Of a stretch of 64,000 bases of DNA, positions 47,727 to 56,676 are shown piece after piece. Positions within the stretch are counted from its first letter, which is position 1. Each line of letters opens with the position of its first letter. The position numbers were made by a program, and so were the translations under genes. Below the pieces are notes generated by a model, which was not told the origin of the DNA, ran no database searches, and saw nothing but the letters and a program-made list of their open reading frames with translations. The DNA comes from Thiobacillus sp. 63-78. Its GTDB lineage: Bacteria > Pseudomonadota > Gammaproteobacteria > Burkholderiales > Thiobacillaceae. The stretch covers positions 35,315-99,314 of the forward strand of contig MKWM01000020.1 in NCBI GenBank assembly GCA_001899765.1, read 5' to 3'.

Positions 47727-48266
47727 TCAGGCCGTCGGGTCGTACATGTCGTGCGTGATCGCGTGGCGGTTGGCGATCAGCTCATCGATGGAAGGCTCGT
47801 CGTTGAGCGCGCGCCGAATGGCCAGTTTGGTGGCCTCGTAGTTGGTGCGATAGAGATCCTTGTGATCGAGATTGGGATCGGTTGCGCAGCGGGGATCGAT
47901 CCATACCAGGCTGACGATGCACAGGTCGTTGATCTGATCGCGCGGCAGGGTACCGTCGATGACGCAGTCGAGCACGGCGTCGGCGGTCGCTGACTGCACC
48001 GTTCCACCGAACAGATCGACGTAGGCCATGCTTTTCATGGTGACCTTGGGCACCATCAGCGTGGCGGGGCGCACCTGCTGGTTGCAGGCGCGGATGGCGA
48101 ACATGCGGGTGTGGCCGGCGGTCTGCCCCATCATGTTGGCGAAGGCGTGCCCGACGGGGCCATCGACGCTGCCGATCAGGATTTCAGGCATGGCGTCGGT
48201 GAATTGCCCTTCGCGGGCGAGGACGGTGGCTTCACCCGACTTGAAGATGATTTTTTTGTGATCCAT
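47727..48266 (-). CDS. fae: Formaldehyde-activating enzyme homologue
   Basis: A 179-residue member of the Fae family, which condenses formaldehyde with tetrahydromethanopterin. Family features include the N-terminal RIGEAL-like segment (FKSGEATVLA), GPVGHAFANMM, the TLMVPKVTMKS strand and NYEATKLAIRRAL. Other H4MPT-pathway genes are not in the window, so it may be a paralogue with another role. It follows mauG on the same strand and fits formaldehyde release by MtoX. Confidence 0.85.
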   Translation of the reverse strand: MDHKKIIFKSGEATVLAREGQFTDAMPEILIGSVDGPVGHAFANMMGQTAGHTRMFAIRACNQQVRPATLMVPKVTMKSMAYVDLFGGTVQSATADAVLDCVIDGTLPRDQINDLCIVSLVWIDPRCATDPNLDHKDLYRTNYEATKLAIRRALNDEPSIDELIANRHAITHDMYDPTA

Positions 48267-48605
48267 TTTTTTCCTTTCGATGTTCAATACAGCTTGATGG
48301 GGGGTGGATGGGGTAACTGAAGGGCCTGGCAAGCGTACGAGGCGCGGCCGCCAGCCGATATGATACGGCCGGGCGCGGGCCCGCCGGGGCGGCCGGGCAA
48401 TCGGGGGTTCGATACGGGTGGTGCAGGCCATCAGGAGGCACTCGCGGCCAGCGGTGGGGCCGGTGCCGGCCATGCCGGCTGTCATGGCCGATCGCCTCGA
48501 CGCGTCGTCAGTCCGGGTCCGCTCCGCCGCCCACCGCGGCGATGAGCGGACGCCGCGGGTCAGGCAGGCATTCCTTCCTCATGGGGGGGCGGGAAGAGAT
48601 TCCGT
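48267..48605. other. Intergenic region between mauG and fae
   Basis: About 340 bases with no convincing gene; the open frames seen here are GC-driven shadows. It must hold the fae leader; AAGGA at the start side is the fae ribosome site. I see no clear promoter consensus or terminator. Confidence 0.5.
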
Positions 48606-49811
48606 TCAGGGCAGTCTGGCGTTGACCTGATTCATGAACGTGTCGCTCGGATCGACATCCAGGAGCGGCAGATTTTCCGGGGCGGTACGCGCATCACGCA
48701 CCAGCGCGGGAACATTGTCGCCGGTCAGGCTTTTGAGGAATGCGACCAGCGCAGTTTTCTCGTCCGGCGTCAGATTCAGGCGAACGATGAGAGGCGATTT
48801 TTCCGGATTGTCGATCCCGCCCTTGTCGTAGAAATCGACGACTTCCTCCAGGGTCTGAAGCGAGCCGTCGTGCATATAGGGGGAGGTCAGTTCCACGTTA
48901 CGCAGCATGGGGGTCTTGTATGCCCAGCTGTCTTTCGGATTGAACGTGATCTCGTAACGCCCCACGTCCGGCATGGGCGGCTCAAACGACTTGAGATGCT
49001 GGGCGTTGACGTTGACGAATACATTGGGCGCAAGTTGTACGCGGTAGCTTGTACGCTCCGGGAACATGGTGCGTTCCCAGCCAAGCCCGGTGTTGTGGAA
49101 TTTGTGATCGGTGAATAACGCGCTTTTTTCACCCATCGAGTGACAGGTGACGCAACGTCCCTTGCCCATGAAAACCTGGAATCCACGCTGTTCCATGGCA
49201 TTCAGTGCATTTTTCTCGCCGCCGAAGTACCAGCGGTCGAAGCGGGAGTTGCCGGAAATCAGGGTGCGCTCATAGCTGGCGAGGGCCTGGCCGAGGCGTT
49301 CCGCGGTGACGGGGCCGTTGAAGGCCGCTTCGAACATGCCTTTGTATTCGGGCAACTGGCGGACTTTTTCCACGACATAGCCGATAGCCGGCATATCCAT
49401 TTCATTTCTGGTCAGCAACGGACCCCAGATCTGGTCTTCCAGATGCGGTTCGCGTCCGTCGACGAACAGGCTGTGCTGGTAGCCGACGTTGAAGATGGTG
49501 GGTGAATTCCGGCGATGGCTGCGTCCTTCAATGCCGACTGCGGAGCCCAGTTCATGCGAGGTGAAGCCTTGTTCGGGCACATGGCACATGCCGCAGGACT
49601 GGGTGTTGTTGTGCGAGAGGCGCCGATCCATGAACAGGCGACGTCCGAGGTCGATTTTTTCCTGGGTGAGCGGATTCGAGGCCGGAATGACAAGGGGGGG
49701 CAGGCCAAGCGGGGTAGCCAGACTGACCGGGGTGTCGGCATGAACGGCCGCTGACAGGCATGACAGTACGCTGGCTAGCGATAGCCAGCGGAAGGAACGG
49801 ATGACTTTCAT
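48606..49811 (-). CDS. MauG/cytochrome c peroxidase-like dihaem protein
   Basis: A 401-residue periplasmic dihaem protein with a signal peptide (SLASVLSCLSAAVHA) and two CXXCH sites, CGMCH and CVTCH. It contains the family motifs RRNSPTIFNVGYQHSLFVDG and TPMLRNVELTSPYMHDGSLQTLEEVV. In known mtoX operons a mauG-type gene and a SCO1/SenC gene accompany mtoX, and this one overlaps the SCO1 gene by 4 nt. It may mature MtoX or remove peroxide. Confidence 0.9.
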   Translation of the reverse strand: MKVIRSFRWLSLASVLSCLSAAVHADTPVSLATPLGLPPLVIPASNPLTQEKIDLGRRLFMDRRLSHNNTQSCGMCHVPEQGFTSHELGSAVGIEGRSHRRNSPTIFNVGYQHSLFVDGREPHLEDQIWGPLLTRNEMDMPAIGYVVEKVRQLPEYKGMFEAAFNGPVTAERLGQALASYERTLISGNSRFDRWYFGGEKNALNAMEQRGFQVFMGKGRCVTCHSMGEKSALFTDHKFHNTGLGWERTMFPERTSYRVQLAPNVFVNVNAQHLKSFEPPMPDVGRYEITFNPKDSWAYKTPMLRNVELTSPYMHDGSLQTLEEVVDFYDKGGIDNPEKSPLIVRLNLTPDEKTALVAFLKSLTGDNVPALVRDARTAPENLPLLDVDPSDTFMNQVNARLP

Positions 49812-50563
49812 GGCAGTTTGATACCTTCTTCCATTAACAGAGTGAGAATGTCGTTGTACACGACGTCGGGCGACAGATAGGCGGTGGTGTATATCTCCCG
49901 GATGACGTGGTGACGGTCGATCAGGAATACTTTCAATACATGGCTCAAGGTACCGAGCGGCTTCCTGGTGACGGGATCGACATCGAAATAGACATCCTGG
50001 CCGTATGCATCCAGGATCGGGATGAGGTCATGGAGCGATGTGGTGGTGAGGAAATCCCATTGCACCCCGCGATCGTCTTTCCCGCTGTCTCCCGCGTACA
50101 GTTTGAGGACCTCGGGCGTATCGCGCCTGGGGTCGAAAGACAGGCTGACGAGGCGGACGCTGTGTTTGAATTCCGGATGTGCTTCCAGCCGGTTTTGCAG
50201 GGTATGAAACACCAGATAGGCGAAAGGGCAGCCACCGGGATCGGCACAGCTTGAGTAAATGAAGGACAACAGCGTGACCTTGTCCCCGGTGAATTCGGAG
50301 AGCGAACGGGCCTTGCCGTCGGTATCCAGCACCTTGCCATCGGGTGCGTCCTTGATGTTGTACAGCTTGTAACTGCCGGCGGGACTGGGCTCGAAATCCA
50401 TGATCACGCCAGCCTGCTCGGTGATCTCCCTGGATGAATGGCTCTCCGCGGCGCAGGCCATGCCGGCACCCGTCAGGGCGAGTGCCAGGAGCATGGAAAA
50501 AAAACCGCCCCCCCGCAAGGGGAGGCGAAGAGCCCAAGCAATGTAAGCGCTCTGTCTGGACAT
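49808..50563 (-). CDS. SCO1/SenC copper-chaperone-like protein
   Basis: A 251-residue thioredoxin-fold protein with an N-terminal membrane/signal segment (FFSMLLALALTGAGMACA). It has the Sco-like region KVTLLSFIYSSCADPGGCPFAY, whose two Cys are spaced CX5C rather than the usual CX3C; the distal His is in LSHVLKVFLID. Sco proteins load copper; the known MtoX is a copper enzyme. It lies 4 nt downstream of mtoX. Confidence 0.88.
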   Translation of the reverse strand: MSRQSAYIAWALRLPLRGGGFFSMLLALALTGAGMACAAESHSSREITEQAGVIMDFEPSPAGSYKLYNIKDAPDGKVLDTDGKARSLSEFTGDKVTLLSFIYSSCADPGGCPFAYLVFHTLQNRLEAHPEFKHSVRLVSLSFDPRRDTPEVLKLYAGDSGKDDRGVQWDFLTTTSLHDLIPILDAYGQDVYFDVDPVTRKPLGTLSHVLKVFLIDRHHVIREIYTTAYLSPDVVYNDILTLLMEEGIKLP

Positions 50564-50567
50564 CAGA

Positions 50568-51962
50568 TTATTTTTCCTTCGGTCCGGTCAATGCGAGGCT
50601 GAGCTTTTCCAGATCCTGGGATTGGGTGGCAGCCAGCGGTTGCAGTGTGTTCAGGTTGAGCGCCTGGAACTTCATGTGGTGGGCGCGGCCGAGCTTTTCC
50701 TTGTAGAAGTCGATGGTGAAGACGTGCGTAAGCTTCTTGCCGTTCCACTTGTACATCTTCAGGAACTGCTCATCGTCCTTGCCCTTCTTGTCCCAGTTGG
50801 CCAGCAGGGAGGTCGTGAAGTACACCCGCTTGCCATCCCAGGATTGCGACACCATGTTGACCTGGGAGCCGATTTTCTTCGAATAGACTTCCTTCGGTTT
50901 CATCGGATTGCTGAAATCGTAGAAGCGCGTCATGCCTTCCAGCATGGTATTGGCCCACAGACCCTTGCCGTCGGCGGTAATGGAAATATCCACCGGCAGC
51001 GGGATGTCGGCGGGATTGCCGATGGTGCCGACGTCGTACGACTGCCATTCACCCTTGTTGTCCTGCTTGATCACGTACAGCTTGGAGGTCAGGGCGGTGG
51101 CGGTCACGGCCCAGTTGTCGCCTTTCTTCAGCGACCAGCGGATTTCCAGCGGCGCGCCGGGCACATCGAAAACCTTCATCGGCTCCATGGTTTTCAGATT
51201 CCATATCGCCATGGTGTTGCCGAAGTGCTTCATGGCGTCGGGATCCTTGACCATCTTCCCAAAATCCATCATGTAATTGTTCCAGCCGGTGAAGCTGGAC
51301 GTCAGCAGGACATTCTTCTGGGGGTTGATGCCGAGGTCGTAACCGTAGCCGTCGCCCGTGACGCCGGCCCCACCGAGCTGGGTGGTGGGCATGTCATGTT
51401 TCGAGATGTATTTTCCGTCGTTGCTGTAGATGGCGATGCCGGTCACGCCGCCATGGTCCTTGGTGTTGGACAGGGCTTGTATCATCATCCGGCCGGGCAG
51501 GGCGTAGAAGGTGTGGGGCCCGACATAGCCGGTCTTTTCGACTATATCGGTGATGGTGTTGATCAGTTTCGGCTTGCTTGGATCGGTGCCGATATCGAAC
51601 ACGAACATCTTGTTGCTATCCAGCGCGCCTGCCCACATGTAGCGCCGGTCGTCACTGAAACCCATGTGGTGCGCTTCGCCGCGCCCGCCCACCGACAAGG
51701 AATTGATGACCTTGCCGAAGGTCTTGGAGCCAGGACGCACATCCACGGTCACGAGTTTGTCCGAACCATCGCCGACCCCTTCAACGCCCAGCGTCCAGAC
51801 GTAGACCAGATCTTCCTGTCCCTTGATGAGGGGGGTAAAGGGTGAACACGCCGTTTCATCCGCATGCGAGAGCGTCGGCAGTGCGACGACGCCCAATGCC
51901 ACCGTTGCAGAAACGGCGGCCACCAGGGCCTTCAGTGAAAAATGGTTATTGCTTTTGAGCAT
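50568..51962 (-). CDS. mtoX: Methanethiol oxidase (SBP56 family)
   Basis: A 464-residue periplasmic selenium-binding-protein-family enzyme. Bacterial members oxidise methanethiol to formaldehyde, hydrogen sulfide and hydrogen peroxide. A Sec-type signal (LVAAVSATVALGVVALPTLSHA) precedes the beta-propeller, with EAHHMGFSDDRRYMWAG and GRAHHMKFQ carrying likely copper-ligand histidines. AAGGAGATCG precedes ATG 51962. The following SCO1 and MauG genes match the mtoX operon described in Hyphomicrobium. Confidence 0.9.
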   Translation of the reverse strand: MLKSNNHFSLKALVAAVSATVALGVVALPTLSHADETACSPFTPLIKGQEDLVYVWTLGVEGVGDGSDKLVTVDVRPGSKTFGKVINSLSVGGRGEAHHMGFSDDRRYMWAGALDSNKMFVFDIGTDPSKPKLINTITDIVEKTGYVGPHTFYALPGRMMIQALSNTKDHGGVTGIAIYSNDGKYISKHDMPTTQLGGAGVTGDGYGYDLGINPQKNVLLTSSFTGWNNYMMDFGKMVKDPDAMKHFGNTMAIWNLKTMEPMKVFDVPGAPLEIRWSLKKGDNWAVTATALTSKLYVIKQDNKGEWQSYDVGTIGNPADIPLPVDISITADGKGLWANTMLEGMTRFYDFSNPMKPKEVYSKKIGSQVNMVSQSWDGKRVYFTTSLLANWDKKGKDDEQFLKMYKWNGKKLTHVFTIDFYKEKLGRAHHMKFQALNLNTLQPLAATQSQDLEKLSLALTGPKEK

Positions 51963-52063
51963 ATCGATCTCCTTATCGTTGAACAGACAACACGCTGGTG
52001 CGACGCCCTTATGCAAACCAGCAATTTGTTGCAGGTCTGGAGCGAAGTTCGCAACCAGTCCAA

Positions 52064-52077
52064 GCAATACGCGTGCC
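52064..52077 (-). promoter_or_regulatory. Sigma54-type promoter of mtoX
   Basis: On the minus strand GGCACG-CGTA-TTGCT gives GG (plus 52076-52077) and GC (plus 52064-52065) separated by exactly 10 nt, close to the -24/-12 consensus TGGCACG-N4-TTGCA. It lies about 100 nt before the mtoX start. Confidence 0.6.
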
Positions 52078-52220
52078 GTAAAATTATTTTATATATAAAT
52101 CAAAATGTTCCATCCGATTTTAAGTGTTTTTACGTAGCCGTTCGAAATGAAATTAAGGACTTTCCCGGCGCGGACCAGGGTTTACCCGTATCGGGATTGG
52201 GGCTGAACGATTCGATACGG

Positions 52221-52256
52221 TGTGACAATTTGTCCCGGTTTCATGTCGTTGTCACA
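52221..52256. promoter_or_regulatory. Inverted repeat between divergent operons
   Basis: TGTGACAA and TTGTCACA are perfect inverted arms, centre-to-centre 28 nt. Wide spacing suits two DNA-bound dimers or an enhancer-binding activator of sigma54, but the protein is unknown. Confidence 0.4.
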
Positions 52257-52925
52257 GTCGGATCGTGCTGGAAGCTGTGCAGAAACGCATGACGAAGCGG
52301 GCGGTGGAGGCTGCGGTTCGTCGTTCCGGGGCGTTCTGGAATGATAGGTCGGTGGACAGGCGTTGCACAGCGGCAGGCGAACAGGCCTTTCCGGGCGCAC
52401 ATGGCCGCGGTCCGAAGACCCCGGCATCCCTTTTCGCTCCTGGTCGAAGGTGTCCGGCGGCAGATCGGAACATGCGGGACTATCCCGGTTGGCGCATGCG
52501 CCGGAGTGTGGAGCAGATTGAAGGCCCCGGCTTCAGTGGCCTGCCAGGCAGGACGAGCCCGCCACCCATGTCCCTTCCTGCCGTGCCGTGCGTGGCGCAT
52601 TCAAGCCGGGGAGACCCCGAACGAAGGGGGGTGGCATATCGCCATGTCCACGCCCGACACCGCGCCGGGGCGTTCACTGACCTGCCTGCCCGATCCCGGA
52701 AACCCTGTTTTTTCGTCGGATGAAGGGCACTCTGTGCAAGGAATGCGGTGCTTCGTCACGGAGGGATGTAGCGAATGTGGGGCACACTGTTTCAAAAACA
52801 TCCTGATTGATACAGGGCAATGCATGTTTTCAATCGATTCATTAATCCCGTTATTCGATCTTGGCATTGTGACAGTCGCGATTTGACGCGCGCTGCGCCA
52901 TGCGGGAATTACGTATGTCACACCT

Positions 52926-52939
52926 GGCACGTCTCGTGC
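52926..52939 (+). promoter_or_regulatory. Sigma54-type promoter of the Rieske operon
   Basis: TGGCACG-TCTC-GTGCT contains GG (52926-52927) and GC (52938-52939) with 10 nt between, matching the -24/-12 rule. The start would fall near 52951, 45 nt before the first gene. Confidence 0.6.
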
Positions 52940-52995
52940 TTATCTCTTTGCAAGGAAATGTTTTGTCCTTGTTCAATACGATAGGAGATAAAAAA

Positions 52996-54195
52996 ATGTC
53001 GCGTAATGAAACCGCATGGAAAGAGCAGCCGAAATTTCCGTCTACTCACTTTGTGGACACACGTATTTATACGGATAAACAGATCTTCCGCGAGGAGCAG
53101 GAAAAGATTTTCAATAAATGCTGGATTATCGGCTGTCACGAGTCGGAAATCCCGAATGCCAACGATTATCGCACTTTTCATCATCCGGGCGGAGCACAGC
53201 TCTTCATGATCCGTGGTGAAGACATGAAGGTGCGGGCCTTCTATAACATCTGCCCGCATCGCGGCAATACGCTGCTTTACGATCCTGTCGGAAACGCCAA
53301 GCGCATCACCTGTATTTTCCACGCCTGGTCGTTCAACCCGAAAGGAGATTGCATCGACATTCCCCGCGGTAAAGAGGGTTACCAGGAGCGTTATGACTGC
53401 AAGGACGCCGGCCTGCGTGAAGTGAAAAGCGAGGTGGGTTACGGCGGCTTTGTCTGGGTGAACGTGGACGACAACAGCGGCCCGCTCAAGGACTATATCG
53501 GTGACGCGCTGGGCCTGATGGAAGAGAACCTCAGCATGCCTCTGGAAGTCTTTACCTACCACAAGGCGATCGTCGACTCGAATTACAAGCTGTGGCATGA
53601 CACGAACAGCGAGTTCTACCATGACTACATGCATTACTTCAACCGCATCACGGGCATGCTGCAGCCTGGCTACTTTGACCGCCAGTACAAAGGTTATCCA
53701 AACGGCCATGCTTCGGTGGGCTCGATGGAGATCAAATACGATGCCTATGCGGGGAGCAAGACACGGTCGGTGGGCTGGCCGGGCCTGGCGCCTGGCGGTT
53801 GGGTGCTGATCGATCTCTTCCCGGGCATGACCTTCAACCTTCGCACCTCGGTGTTGCGGATGGATACGGCCATTCCGCTGGGACCGGACAAACTGATCAT
53901 CGAGTACCGCGGCCTGGGGCTCAAGAGCGACACGCCGGAGCAGCGCGCCGAGCGGATCCGTGACCACAACACGATCTGGGGGCCCTTTGGCCGCAACCTG
54001 CACGAAGATCTGCTGGGCGTGCACGGGCAAGGGCTGGCCATGCGCGAAGGAAGCGACAGCAAGTGGGTTCTGCACGGCCGCGAAGAAAATTCGACGATCC
54101 ATGATGAAGTGGGGATGCGGCACTTTTATGCGGAATGGAGCAAGCGCATGGGACGCAAGGCGTACGACCCCTTCAATGACAACAAACTGGCATAA
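52996..54195 (+). CDS. Rieske non-haem iron oxygenase, alpha subunit
   Basis: A 399-residue terminal oxygenase. The Rieske 2Fe-2S site is CPH (86-88) and CIFH (106-109), with 17 residues between. The mononuclear iron site shows His 209 and His 213 in NSEFYHDYMH, with Glu 206 where most relatives have the bridging Asp. ATG 52996 has GGAGAT upstream. Adjacent beta subunit, reductase and ferredoxin make a complete three-component system. With an ABC importer and sulfite exporter downstream, a methanesulfonate-monooxygenase-like role is a candidate; an aromatic substrate cannot be excluded. Confidence 0.9.
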   Translation: MSRNETAWKEQPKFPSTHFVDTRIYTDKQIFREEQEKIFNKCWIIGCHESEIPNANDYRTFHHPGGAQLFMIRGEDMKVRAFYNICPHRGNTLLYDPVGNAKRITCIFHAWSFNPKGDCIDIPRGKEGYQERYDCKDAGLREVKSEVGYGGFVWVNVDDNSGPLKDYIGDALGLMEENLSMPLEVFTYHKAIVDSNYKLWHDTNSEFYHDYMHYFNRITGMLQPGYFDRQYKGYPNGHASVGSMEIKYDAYAGSKTRSVGWPGLAPGGWVLIDLFPGMTFNLRTSVLRMDTAIPLGPDKLIIEYRGLGLKSDTPEQRAERIRDHNTIWGPFGRNLHEDLLGVHGQGLAMREGSDSKWVLHGREENSTIHDEVGMRHFYAEWSKRMGRKAYDPFNDNKLA

Positions 54196-54278
54196 GCCGT
54201 AATGCCTTGTGCGGCAAATGTGCTGCCATCCGCCAGCCATTTGCCGCCTTCCATGACTTCAACAAGAGAGGTGTTGAC

Positions 54279-54740
54279 GTGACGTCCAAAACATTGATTG
54301 ATGAACTGATTTACCGGTCTGCGCTGTTGATGGACAGCAAGGACTTTGCCGGATTCCTGGACTTGTGCGATCCGGCGTTCAATTATTCCATTACTGCCTA
54401 TATCCCGGAAATCCGCAAGGAAACAGCCTGGCTCGAACAGAACAAGGAAGGCATGAAGCTGCTGTTTGACACGCTGCCCAGGCACAACAGCGATCATGCA
54501 TCGCTGAGCCGCCATCTGACGGTGTACACCGTTGAGCAGGACGAAGCCGCAAAGCAGGCTAAAACGATCAGTTTTTTACAGGCCTTCAAGACGTCGCTCG
54601 ATGGCGGCGCAACCGAGTTGTTCGCGGTGGGCAAGGTCCACGACACCATTTCCCTGAGTGGAGACAAGCCGTTGTTGCTGAGTCGGAACGTCCGGCTTGA
54701 AACCCGCCTGCTCGGCATCGGATTCCATATTCCTCTTTGA
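54279..54740 (+). CDS. Rieske oxygenase beta (small) subunit
   Basis: A 153-residue NTF2/SnoaL-like small subunit (SKTLIDELIYRSALLMDSKDFAGFLDLCDP at the start, RLETRLLGIGF at the end). Such subunits stabilise alpha3beta3 oxygenases. GTG 54279 with AGAGG upstream is preferred; a longer frame begins at 54207 but lacks family similarity. Confidence 0.85.
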   Translation: MTSKTLIDELIYRSALLMDSKDFAGFLDLCDPAFNYSITAYIPEIRKETAWLEQNKEGMKLLFDTLPRHNSDHASLSRHLTVYTVEQDEAAKQAKTISFLQAFKTSLDGGATELFAVGKVHDTISLSGDKPLLLSRNVRLETRLLGIGFHIPL

Positions 54741-54764
54741 TGGTTTTAATGGACTAACAGCGCT

Positions 54765-55802
54765 ATGAAAATACAGGTCAATGCCAGGAACCGCGCGTAT
54801 CAATTCGAGACGACCGAAGGGGAGAAAATACTCTATGCCGGGTTGAGTGAAGCCATTGGCCTGCCCTATGAATGCGCGAGTGGAACATGCGGGACGTGCA
54901 AGGCACGGCTGGTCTCCGGAGAGGTGATCGACGGCTGGCCTGAGGCGCCGGGACGCAAATATCTGAAGGACGACGACGAGTTCCTGATGTGCCAGTGCGC
55001 CGCCAAAACGGATGTTTCGATCGAAGTGGCGAGCTTTGTGCAACCTATCGAGGCGGACGTGTGCGTGCCCGCCGCGATGAAGGGCGTGATCAGTTCCGCA
55101 AGACTGTTGACGCCAGACGTGATCCATCTTCAGGTCAGGCTGAATCAGCCAATGGAGTTTGACGCCGGCCAGTTCATGCTGGTCCAGGCGCCCGGCGTGG
55201 CGGGATATCGCGGATGGTCGATGGTCAATCACCAGCGCGAAGCGGAAAGCCTTGAATTCATAGTCAAGAAAAAGCCGGGCGGAGGCATATCCGAGTGGCT
55301 TTTCAATACCGACTGCGAAGGGGTGGAGGTCGACCTGTTCGGCCCGTTGGGTCAAGCGACCTTTTATCCGAGTCTGGCCAAAAACGTACTTTGCATTGCC
55401 GGCGGCAGTGGCATCGCAGGGATGCTCTCCATCCTGTCGCGAGCCGCACAAAACGATTATTTCAGTCAGTACAAAGGCGATGTGTTCTTTGGCGTGCAGA
55501 CATTGAAGGATGCCTTCTTTCTTGATGAATTCTCCAAATTGCGGACCCTGTGTGGCGACAATCTGAATGTAGTCATCGCCCTCTCGAAAGAGGAGGCCCC
55601 TGCCTCCGCGCTGAATGACCATCCGCAACTGAAATTTGATACGGGCTATGTGCACGATGTGGCGGGACGCCATATGCAGGGCGGCTACCAGAATGTCCGG
55701 GCGTATCTTGCCGGCCCGCCGCCGATGGTGGATGCAGCCATACGCGTGCTGCTCCAGGCGAGAATGACCACCGACAATATTTGTTATGACAAATTCAGTT
55801 AG
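54765..55802 (+). CDS. Oxygenase reductase (2Fe-2S, FAD, NAD)
   Basis: A 345-residue reductase. The N-terminal 2Fe-2S domain has CASGTCGTCKARL and, later, MCQCAAKTD; FAD (YRGWSMVNHQ) and NAD (CIAGGSGIAGMLSIL, YLAGPPPMVDAA) domains follow. It is a paralogue of the XylA-like protein at 39.1 kb and shares its YDKF ending. It supplies electrons to the Rieske ferredoxin next to it. Confidence 0.92.
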   Translation: MKIQVNARNRAYQFETTEGEKILYAGLSEAIGLPYECASGTCGTCKARLVSGEVIDGWPEAPGRKYLKDDDEFLMCQCAAKTDVSIEVASFVQPIEADVCVPAAMKGVISSARLLTPDVIHLQVRLNQPMEFDAGQFMLVQAPGVAGYRGWSMVNHQREAESLEFIVKKKPGGGISEWLFNTDCEGVEVDLFGPLGQATFYPSLAKNVLCIAGGSGIAGMLSILSRAAQNDYFSQYKGDVFFGVQTLKDAFFLDEFSKLRTLCGDNLNVVIALSKEEAPASALNDHPQLKFDTGYVHDVAGRHMQGGYQNVRAYLAGPPPMVDAAIRVLLQARMTTDNICYDKFS

Positions 55803-55811
55803 GGATGGCAA

Positions 55812-56540
55812 ATGAGCAAGATACGTATATGTAATACGGCTGAAATCCCCAGCAACGGGATGAAGGAATATGACACCGAGGGTGGGCTGAAGGTTTTGAT
55901 CGCCAACGCGGGCGACACCTATTACGCCTATCAGGGCCTTTGTCCTCATCAGGAAGTCTGCCTGGCGGAAGGCTACTACGATGGCGCCGTGCTCACGTGT
56001 CACCAGCATTTGTGGCAGTGGGACATTACTACCGGAAAAGAGGTCGGAACACTTGCCGAGGTGCCTCTTGAGAAATACGAAGTTCAGGTTGAAGACGGCG
56101 AGATTTTCGTTGTGCAATCCAGTGCGCTGAAAGCCGCGCAACTGTTCATGGACGTGTCCGACGATACGCTGCAACGGCTCGATCTGCTTGCCCGTCGCGA
56201 GAAATACGGAAGCGGCGGCGTTCTCTACAACATCGGCGATCCCACCGACGATCTTTATATCCTTGAATCGGGCCGCGTCGAGTTTCTCATCGGCCGCGAT
56301 GGGACAAGCCCTGCCGGCTTTGTTCTACGCAAAGGGGAAGTGTTTGGCTGGGCGGCATTGCTCGAAAACCAGGAACGCAGGATTGCAAAAGCCACCAGCC
56401 TGGAAGATTCGGTCCTGCTGCGTCTGAACGGCGAGGCAACCCTGAAGGCCCTCGAATCCGATCCGGTGTCGGGCTACCTCGTCATGCGCAAACTTTCCAC
56501 GCTGATCACCCGTCATCTGGGCTCTCAAGGAGAAAAATAG
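55812..56540 (+). CDS. Rieske ferredoxin fused to a cyclic-nucleotide-binding-like domain
   Basis: A 242-residue fusion. Residues 1-101 are a T4MO-type Rieske ferredoxin with CPH (44-46) and CHQH (63-66). Residues about 106-240 are a cNMP-like beta-roll (VLYNIGDPTDDLYILESGRVEF) with the phosphate-cassette region GEVFGWAALLENQERRIAKA. The canonical FGE is FGW here (W180), so binding of cAMP is doubtful. The same module type is fused to an ABC permease downstream. To my knowledge this fusion is uncommon. Confidence 0.88.
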   Translation: MSKIRICNTAEIPSNGMKEYDTEGGLKVLIANAGDTYYAYQGLCPHQEVCLAEGYYDGAVLTCHQHLWQWDITTGKEVGTLAEVPLEKYEVQVEDGEIFVVQSSALKAAQLFMDVSDDTLQRLDLLARREKYGSGGVLYNIGDPTDDLYILESGRVEFLIGRDGTSPAGFVLRKGEVFGWAALLENQERRIAKATSLEDSVLLRLNGEATLKALESDPVSGYLVMRKLSTLITRHLGSQGEK

Positions 56541-56676
56541 ACCACACACATCGTAACGCGATGGCATCAAAACCCTGCTTTGCACAGCATGTGAATTTCG
56601 TACAGATAAAAGAGTAATCAGTATTGATTATGTCCCGTAGCAGTGAAGTGCGTTTATAACAGAGGAGAACTTCATC

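Larger units (their letters stand above)
52068..52995. other. Regulatory region between divergent mtoX and Rieske operons
   Basis: About 930 bases without a convincing gene. It begins AT-rich (52080-52140), contains an inverted repeat TGTGACAA (52221-52228) / TTGTCACA (52249-52256), becomes GC-rich, and ends with the -24/-12 element of the Rieske operon. The open frames of 60-180 codons here lack ribosome sites and known motifs. Confidence 0.6.

Noticed and set aside
48360..48630. Short plus-strand frames between mauG and fae
   Set aside because: No ribosome sites or motifs; GC-driven.
52341..52886. 181-codon frame with a Cys-rich end (CSECGAHC) before the Rieske operon
   Set aside because: No ribosome site, no family similarity, and it overlaps other frames of equal length in a GC-rich control region.
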